Positions 61,688 to 64,000 of a stretch of 64,000 nucleotides of DNA are shown piece after piece. The DNA is from Pseudocoprococcus catus (lineage in GTDB: Bacteria > Bacillota > Clostridia > Lachnospirales > Lachnospiraceae). The notes below the pieces were generated by a model, which saw nothing but the letters and a program-made list of their open reading frames with translations, searched no databases and was not told the DNA's origin. The translations under genes and the position numbers were made by a program. The first letter of the stretch is position 1. The number at the start of each line of letters is the position of its first letter. The stretch spans positions 1-64,000 of the forward strand of contig NZ_JAAXCM010000029.1 of NCBI RefSeq assembly GCF_019734885.1, in the 5' to 3' direction.

Positions 61688-64000
61688 TCATGGGAGATTG
61701 TCTCGTAAGGTACTGATCAACTCCTCCATAACTATCGGTTTTGACAGGAACCCATCCATACCGTATTCCAGTGCTTTCTTTCTGTCCTCATCAAAGGCAT
61801 TGGCAGTCATGGCAAGAATTGTGATGCCTGCCAGTGCCGGGTTATCCAGAGCACGGATCACCTTAGTGGCTTCATATCCATTCATTACCGGCATCTGCAC
61901 ATCCATCAGCACCAGATCATAATTCCCCGGCATCGAATTCTTAACTTTCTCCACTGCCTCTGCACCATTTTCTGCGGTATCAACCAGAAATCCATATTCA
62001 TTAAGGATCTCCATCGCAATTTCTCTGTTCAGTTCATTGTCTTCTACAAGCAGTATGCATTTGCCTCTGAAATCTGCACCTGCTTCCGGAAGAACTGAAT
62101 TCTCTGACTCGGCCTGGCTCTGACCGATAGCAGCCATCAAAGTCTCTCTGATATCTGACATAAACAGAGGTTTCGCACAGAATGCAGTCACCCCTGCTTC
62201 TCTGGCTTCCACTTCGATATCTGACCAGTCATATGCAGTCAGGATAATAATCGGTGTGTCATCACCAAGACTGCGAATCTGGCGGGTAACTTCAATGCCA
62301 TTCATATCCGGCAGACGCCAGTCGATGATATAAGCGTGGAACGCATCACCCAATTCCATAGACTGCCGTGCACGGAGAACCGCCTCCCTGCCGGAAAGTG
62401 TCCATTCCGAACGCATTCCAACCCTCACAAGCATTTTTGTCACGCTGTCGCAGGTATTGAAGTCATCATCTACAACCAGTGCCTTAAGACCCTCCAGCTC
62501 TGCGATCTTCTCTATACGGTGGTGCTCAGACTGAATCCGAAATGGCAGACGAACAATAAATTCGGTGCCTTTGTCCTGTTCTGTCTGAACCTCAATGGTA
62601 CCGCCCATCATATTCACAATATTCTTGGTAATGGCCATGCCAAGCCCTGTACCCTGGGTCCTGCTGACTGTAGATGTATGTTCCCTCTCAAAAGGAGAAA
62701 ATATCTTCTGTACAAATTCCTGACTCATGCCGATTCCGTTATCCTTTACCCGGATCTCGTACAGTTCACTGCCCTTTACTATCCCCGGGTACTGTTTCAG
62801 CCGTACAGAAACGGTTCCACCTGCAGGTGTAAACTTAACTGCATTGGACAAAAGATTCAGCAGCACCTGGTTCAGCCGCATCTTATCACAATAGACATCC
62901 TCATTGGTAACATCCATGGCATCCATATAAAGTTCCAGCTGCTTCGCATGAATCTGCCCACTGATGATTGTCTTCAGGTCATGAAGCACATCAGACAGAC
63001 TGACCTCTGTTTCTTCCAGATGGATCTTGCCGCTCTCAATCCGGCTCATATCCAGGATATCGTTGATCAGTGAGAGCAGATGGTTGCTGGAGGAAAGGAT
63101 CTTGCCCAGATAATCCCGAACCCTTTTCTTGTCATCAATATTACTTACAGCCAGTGTCGTAAAGCCGATAATCGCATTCATTGGTGTCCGGATATCGTGA
63201 GACATATTAGAAAGGAATGTACTCTTTGCCTTGTTTGCTGTCTCTGCAGCATGGACTGCCTCAGAAAGTGCCTGGTTCATTTTTTTATCGGAAGTACGAT
63301 CCGACATAACCAGGATATATTTCTTTTTCCCGTTCACCTCACTGCCCATTGCAATAATATAAAACCATCGTTTTTCCCCTGTTTTCTGATGAACACATTC
63401 AAAATCCCATTCTCTCTGCTCATGAACCTGGATTTCCTCCAGATAATTCTTCTCGGAATCTTCAGATTCTTCAGGATGCAGTTTTCCCAGAATATAAATA
63501 TCTTTATGAATCTGTTCTACTGTAATCCCCAGCAGCTTTTCCACATTTTGACTGACATAATCTGCCTGATATGTTTTTGCATCCAGCATCAGAAAAACAT
63601 CATCCACATTCATTGAAAGCTTTTGAAACAGCTCATCTCTATACAGGATCTCCGTATCCTTTTTCCTGAGGTTTATTCTGCCTTTTTGAATAATAAGACT
63701 GATAAGGAGTGCAGCAATACAGAATACAACCACACTAACAAGAATTATCGTACTCCGCTGCAGATTGTTCATACTGGCATTGACAATATCTGCCCGGACA
63801 AGTCCCAAAAATATCCAGTCCTGGATATCCGATTTTTCATAGACCAGATAATAATTCCTTCCATCCAGATTCAGCAGCATTGCATCTGTATCTCCTGCTT
63901 TAAACTTCTCTGATAGTTCAAGGATCTCTTTTTCAGACATATCAGAATGCTCTCTCAGAACTCCGAAGAAATTATACACATTCCCCCATGACTCAGAAGA
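61688..64000 (-). CDS. Hybrid sensor histidine kinase with two receiver domains, N-terminus outside window
   Basis: The frame is open to the right edge, so the N-terminal sensor is partly missing. Visible parts, counted from position 63979: end of an outside sensor domain (GRNYYLVYEKSDIQDWIFLG), a membrane helix (about 76-97), PAS domain (about 120-230), HisKA with His262 in SHDIRTPMN, HATPase (N-box LLNLLSNAVKFT, KDNGIGM, GTGLGMAI), then two receivers (VVDDDF/IIDWRLPDMNG and LVEDNEL/LMDVQMPVMNG). No response regulator gene or HPt domain is visible in the window. The signal is unknown. Confidence 0.93.
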   Translation of the reverse strand, partial: SSESWGNVYNFFGVLREHSDMSEKEILELSEKFKAGDTDAMLLNLDGRNYYLVYEKSDIQDWIFLGLVRADIVNASMNNLQRSTIILVSVVVFCIAALLISLIIQKGRINLRKKDTEILYRDELFQKLSMNVDDVFLMLDAKTYQADYVSQNVEKLLGITVEQIHKDIYILGKLHPEESEDSEKNYLEEIQVHEQREWDFECVHQKTGEKRWFYIIAMGSEVNGKKKYILVMSDRTSDKKMNQALSEAVHAAETANKAKSTFLSNMSHDIRTPMNAIIGFTTLAVSNIDDKKRVRDYLGKILSSSNHLLSLINDILDMSRIESGKIHLEETEVSLSDVLHDLKTIISGQIHAKQLELYMDAMDVTNEDVYCDKMRLNQVLLNLLSNAVKFTPAGGTVSVRLKQYPGIVKGSELYEIRVKDNGIGMSQEFVQKIFSPFEREHTSTVSRTQGTGLGMAITKNIVNMMGGTIEVQTEQDKGTEFIVRLPFRIQSEHHRIEKIAELEGLKALVVDDDFNTCDSVTKMLVRVGMRSEWTLSGREAVLRARQSMELGDAFHAYIIDWRLPDMNGIEVTRQIRSLGDDTPIIILTAYDWSDIEVEAREAGVTAFCAKPLFMSDIRETLMAAIGQSQAESENSVLPEAGADFRGKCILLVEDNELNREIAMEILNEYGFLVDTAENGAEAVEKVKNSMPGNYDLVLMDVQMPVMNGYEATKVIRALDNPALAGITILAMTANAFDEDRKKALEYGMDGFLSKPIVMEELISTLRDNLP

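Noticed and set aside
62336-63616. Two plus-strand open frames opposite the histidine kinase
   Set aside because: They are antisense frames rich in His, Cys and Ile; all kinase motifs lie on the other strand.

Overview
The window looks like a chromosomal segment of a gut-type, low-to-moderate GC Firmicute, most likely a Lachnospiraceae relative (Blautia, Dorea or Coprococcus-like). The basis is protein style: a class B sortase, a BspA-type leucine-rich repeat protein, a cps-type tyrosine kinase/phosphatase pair, a threonyl-tRNA synthetase without the TGS domain, a Firmicute-type sugar-acid operon, GGAGG ribosome binding sites and consensus sigma-70-type promoters. No rRNA, tRNA or CRISPR array was seen. 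Genus is an inference.

Layout. 1-1,450: an IS200/IS605-type element (tnpA plus a tnpB cut by the window edge). 1,570-7,440: a minus-strand surface-polysaccharide control operon (cpsC, cpsD, cpsB, a class B sortase, its probable cell-wall substrate, an LCP ligase, a nucleotidyltransferase). 7,680-9,100: an SDR gene and two gene remnants. 9,100-17,840: a minus-strand cassette containing VanZ, an HPr-kinase-like protein, a PqqD-like protein, an S26-like peptidase, a nucleotidyltransferase, a 1,419-residue leucine-rich repeat protein and a 44-residue peptide with a YxxP leader-like motif; this resembles a peptide-modification (RiPP-type) system. 17,867-21,115: glmS and glmM. 21,245-42,480: one long capsule/exopolysaccharide locus read leftwards from a strong promoter at 42,456-42,483. 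It holds an initiating sugar-phosphate transferase, UDP-glucuronate and UDP-galacturonate genes, the CapE/CapF/CapG set for UDP-N-acetyl-L-fucosamine, several GT4 glycosyltransferases, a WecG/TagA-type transferase, acyltransferases, Wzy and Wzx. It is interrupted by an IS110 element and carries degraded copies of ugd and capE, plus two genes broken by single-base changes in homopolymers.

42,600-45,900: thrH, a small heavy-metal-binding protein with a CsoR-like operator, a DUF1934-like protein and an AGCS amino-acid symporter with a possible attenuator. 46,400-56,860: a sugar-acid catabolic operon (YhcH, a sialidase-like BNR protein, TRAP DctM and DctQ, PdxA, a DapA-family aldolase, an iron alcohol dehydrogenase, a DUF1537 kinase) divergent from a PrpR_N-type regulator whose AAA+ module is degenerate. 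Two perfect TGTTTCA-N3-TGAAACA palindromes lie between them. 56,940-64,000: an EamA transporter and a LysR regulator separated by a 228-bp inverted repeat, then thrS with a structured leader, a hot-dog thioesterase and a hybrid histidine kinase running off the right edge.

The two strongest candidates for something not well described are the YxxP-peptide/PqqD/HPr-kinase cassette (9,678-16,900) and the sialidase-like/YhcH/DapA/PdxA/DUF1537 catabolic operon (46,411-56,854). Both functions are inferred from context. All homology statements rest on recognition by eye, with no database search.
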